Assembly (NCBI RefSeq): GCF_016613415.1
Contig: NZ_JACWCT010000136.1
Location: 1 to 36,066, forward strand
Source of the DNA: Methylobacterium ajmalii
GTDB taxonomy: Bacteria; Pseudomonadota; Alphaproteobacteria; Rhizobiales; Beijerinckiaceae
DNA: 36,066 nucleotides
Reading direction: 5' to 3'
Part shown: in pieces, positions 33,047 through 36,066 of the stretch
Layout: the number at the start of each line of letters is the position of its first letter
Position numbering within the stretch: the first letter of the stretch is position 1
Made by a program: the position numbers and the translations under genes
The notes under the pieces: model-generated
The model's input: the letters and a program-made list of their open reading frames with translations, nothing else
The model's database searches: none
What the model was told of the DNA's origin: nothing

Positions 33047-33519
33047 GATGCCGTTCTCTGGTGTTTGCAGCCCTGTCGGTCGGCTGCGAATTCAAATTGA
33101 ACCCTGGTTCGAATGCTGTCCATTGCCATGGATATATTGTTACATTGAGAAAAAATCGAGAAGCATGAGATTTATTTTCTCCGCAATGACTTGAATTGTT
33201 AGATCATAGATTGCGTAAGTATTCTTGAGCCGGGATCCGGCCGGCCGGCCGGCCGGATCGGCGAGGCCGGGCGTTCCCGCCCGCGAATGGCGGCCGCGTC
33301 GAGGCGGGCAGGTCGGGATCGGCTGCCGCAAGACGGCGGCCCGTCAAGATCGGGGACCGGCGCGGCGACGACAGCCATCCGTCCCGCCCGGCGGTGTATC
33401 TGGCCGCAAGGTGAGCGTATTTTTTCTCGTGGCACCGGCCCGGATCGTCAGAAACGGCGAGATGGACCGGCCGCATCGACCGCTGCCCGGCAATCTCGTC
33501 GGCGCGCCAAAAAGGCTCG
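33047..33519. other. AT-rich intergenic region with palindrome
   Basis: Bases 33080-33230 are AT-rich and should hold the promoter of the peptide gene. An imperfect inverted repeat (gaacc/ggttc around 33101-33112) could be an operator. The region also contains the CCGG palindrome at 33234-33259. Bases 33260-33519 are GC-rich with no gene I can support, ending at the chemoreceptor remnant. Confidence 0.45.
33234..33259. repeat. Perfect 26-base palindrome of five CCGG units
   Basis: gatccggccggcc followed by ggccggccggatc is a perfect palindrome, formed by five tandem CCGG units (33237-33256) framed by gat and atc. It could form a cruciform or be a cluster of methylation sites. Confidence 0.85.
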
Positions 33520-33726
33520 GCCACCCAGGAGATCGCCCGCAACGTCGCCGAGGCCGCGACCGGAACCGGCGCGGTCACCGGCACCGTCGCGACCCTGGCC
33601 GAGGCCGCCGGGGAGACCGGAGCGGCCGCAGCCCAGGTGGTCGGCGCCGCCTCCGAGATGCCGCGCCGGTCCGAGCACCTCTCCGTGGAGGTCGCGCGCT
33701 TCCGGGCGACGGTGCGGGCCGCCTGA
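33520..33726 (+). pseudogene. Orphan 3' end of a methyl-accepting chemotaxis protein gene
   Basis: 68 codons plus stop (TGA at 33724-33726) read ATQEIARNVAEAATGTGAV and onward to SEHLSVEVARF and ATVRAA. This aligns without gaps to residues 524-591 of the chemoreceptor at 18848-20623, with 48 of 68 residues identical by my count. Upstream of the GGCTCG at 33514 the similarity stops abruptly, and no start codon, HAMP domain or sensor precedes it. It is the broken tail of a second receptor gene. It lies between the peptide locus and the DeoR gene. Confidence 0.85.
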
Positions 33727-33745
33727 ACCGGGGGTCCGGGGCGGT

Positions 33746-34507
33746 CTATCCCGCCGCCCGCACCACGCGCGCCCCGGCGCCCTCCGCGTCCGCGCATTGC
33801 GCGTCCGTGGCGCCCGCGTCGGTCACCAGCGTCCAGCGGCCGGGCAGGGGCGCCCAGGCGCCCTGCGTCGCGCGGCCGAGCTTGGAGGAATCCATCAGCA
33901 CCACCACCTCGGCCGCCTGCTCCATCATCAGCGACTTGAGCGAGACCTGCTCGAGGGCCGCCTCGCACAGGCCGCGGCCGGCCACGAACCCGTCGCCGCT
34001 CACCACCGCCTTGTCGGCGGTGAGGCGGCGCAGGGCCGCCTCGGCGAGGGGGCCGAGCGTGCTCATGCTGCCGGGCCGCACCGCCCCGCCGAGCACCGTG
34101 AGGGTGAGGCCGGGCGCGCCGGCGAGCACGCCCACCAGCGGCAGGTTGTTGGTGACGATCGCGTGGCGCCGCCCGGCGAGGCCGGCCCCGAAGGCCGCCA
34201 CCGTCGAGCCGCCGTCGAGGATCAGGATGTCGTCGTCGGTAAGCAGCGAGAGGGCGGCCCGCGCGATGGCGGCCTTCTCGGGCCGTGCCTGCGCCTCGCG
34301 CTCCGGCAGGCTCGTCTCGGGGAGCGGATGGGCGATCACCGCGCCGCCATAGGTGCGGGTGATCGTCTTCTCGCTCGCCAGCCGCTGCAGGTCGCGCCGG
34401 ATCGTCGAGGCGGAGACGCCGAAGCGCTCCGCCAGCTCCTCGACCACGACCTCGCCGGCCTGGAGCGCCTCCAGCAGCAGCGGGTGACGGTGCCGGCCGC
34501 GGGTCAT
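33746..34507 (-). CDS. DeoR/GlpR family transcriptional regulator
   Basis: 253 residues from the ATG at 34507. The helix-turn-helix at about 22-43 (VEELAERFGVSASTIRRDLQ) and the following RTYGGAV are family hallmarks. The C-terminal DeoRC sensor domain has DDDILILDGGSTVAAF and IVTNNLPLV, which bind a phosphorylated sugar. It is five bases downstream of the pdxA2 gene on the same strand and so likely belongs to the same operon, probably controlling it in response to a sugar-acid phosphate. Confidence 0.92.
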   Translation of the reverse strand: MTRGRHRHPLLLEALQAGEVVVEELAERFGVSASTIRRDLQRLASEKTITRTYGGAVIAHPLPETSLPEREAQARPEKAAIARAALSLLTDDDILILDGGSTVAAFGAGLAGRRHAIVTNNLPLVGVLAGAPGLTLTVLGGAVRPGSMSTLGPLAEAALRRLTADKAVVSGDGFVAGRGLCEAALEQVSLKSLMMEQAAEVVVLMDSSKLGRATQGAWAPLPGRWTLVTDAGATDAQCADAEGAGARVVRAAG

Positions 34508-34512
34508 GGCTG

Positions 34513-35507
<995 letters not shown>

Positions 35508-35511
<4 letters not shown>

Positions 35512-36066
35512 GTCGGAGACCCTTCGTGTCTGATGGCCCGGAGGTGGTGGACGGCGCGCAGGAGCGTGTCCTCGCTGCCGAAGGCTCCGGCCTTGGTGAC
35601 GATCGGCACGCGGAGGCGGCCCCGCGTCACGCCGAGGGAGACGCCGGGCTCGATCTCGTCGACCAGCGCCAGGCCGTCGACCCCGAACCGCGCCAGGAGC
35701 GCCGCCGCGGTCTCGCCGCCGGTCGCCACCAGGGCGCCGAGATGGGGCGCGGCCGGGGCGAGGAGCGCGCCGAGCGCGGTCGCGAGGCGAGACCCGATGG
35801 CGAGATCGGGCGCCTCGCCCATCGCGACCTCGACCAGCACGTCGTCCCCGACGGCGAGGCGCGCCGCGATCGCCTCGCACCAGCGCCGCCGCTCGGCCTC
35901 GCCCGCCTCGATGAGCCAGTCGGGCGCCACCGGGACGTGGCGCATCCGCGGCTCGGCCGCCAGCTTGCGGGCCGCGGCGCGGGAGACCGCCGCGAGGCTT
36001 CCCACCACCACGAGCGTGCCGCCCGGGCCGCTCGCGACCGCCCGGGCGGGGGCGGGCGAGGGAGCG
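35508..36066 (-). CDS. Four-carbon acid sugar kinase (DUF1537/OtnK family), 5' truncated
   Basis: The last ~185 codons of a reverse-strand gene that enters at the window edge, so the N-terminus is missing. Visible features of the nucleotide-binding C-terminal domain are GTLVVVGSLAAVSR, GALVATGGETAAALL, VDEIEPGVSLG and TKAGAFGSEDTLLRAV, all typical of DUF1537. These kinases phosphorylate D-threonate, D-erythronate or related acids, feeding the adjacent PdxA2. An internal GTG at 36011 would look like a start but falls within the conserved strand, so the gene continues outside. Confidence 0.9.

Noticed and set aside
33099..33118. tRNA-like T-arm sequence (ggttcgaatg)
   Set aside because: No acceptor stem, D-arm or anticodon arm can be built around it. 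It is better explained as part of a small inverted repeat.
33204..33968. 254-residue reverse-strand frame across the chemoreceptor remnant
   Set aside because: It is the antisense of the remnant and of part of the DeoR gene. The plus-strand reading aligns clearly with the intact chemoreceptor.

Overview
The window is very GC-rich, with tightly packed genes and many 4-base start/stop overlaps (ATGA, GTGA). The gene content fits a methylotrophic or plant-associated alphaproteobacterium of the Methylobacterium type. This rests on the order DUF1285 / Nudix CoA pyrophosphatase / DUF6111 / CCA-adding enzyme, a GlcD-type oxidase, a small cytochrome c, several chemoreceptor sequences and palindromic intergenic repeats. 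The genus is inferred from these features, not from a database search.

Layout. 1-3297: two genes of surface-polysaccharide character, a truncated TPR/glycan-associated protein and a FlaA1/CapD-type sugar dehydratase. 3446-6340: a GMC oxidoreductase, a ureidoglycolate-lyase family protein and a secreted DUF4198 protein. 6711-9643: a reverse-strand housekeeping operon (DUF1285, Nudix, DUF6111, CCA-adding enzyme) with two strong hairpins inside it. 9716-12400: an unusual alpha/beta-hydrolase-like protein of lower GC, two divergent hot-dog thioesterases, and a cytochrome c with a clear intrinsic terminator. 12653-18298: GlcD-type oxidase overlapping a SWIM zinc-finger protein, then RlmJ and an M20 peptidase on the other strand. 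18848-23219: a chemoreceptor and a three-gene cluster resembling E. coli yjfL-yjfM-yjfC (DUF350, DUF1190, glutathionylspermidine-synthase-like ATP-grasp ligase).

24021-32818 is a metabolic island. A TetR regulator and a polyamine/opine-type ABC importer lie on the reverse strand with an amidohydrolase and a CobW GTPase. A second amidohydrolase is divergent from the regulator across a clear palindromic operator. The genes suggest controlled uptake and hydrolysis of an amide or dipeptide-like compound by metal-dependent hydrolases, with CobW as possible metal supplier. A 140-base palindromic repeat lies inside the transporter operon; a second copy lies at 23741-23860.

32819-36066 is more fluid. 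It holds a hidden 47-residue Cys/Pro-rich peptide gene with a double-glycine leader, an AT-rich stretch, a perfect 26-base palindrome and the orphan 3' end of a chemoreceptor gene. A DeoR-pdxA2-DUF1537 kinase module for four-carbon sugar acids follows and runs off the window end.

The most interesting items are the double-glycine peptide (32903-33046), the CobW-amidohydrolase-transporter island, and the DUF350/DUF1190/ATP-grasp cluster with a Gly/His-rich secreted partner. No tRNA, rRNA, CRISPR array or intact insertion sequence was seen.
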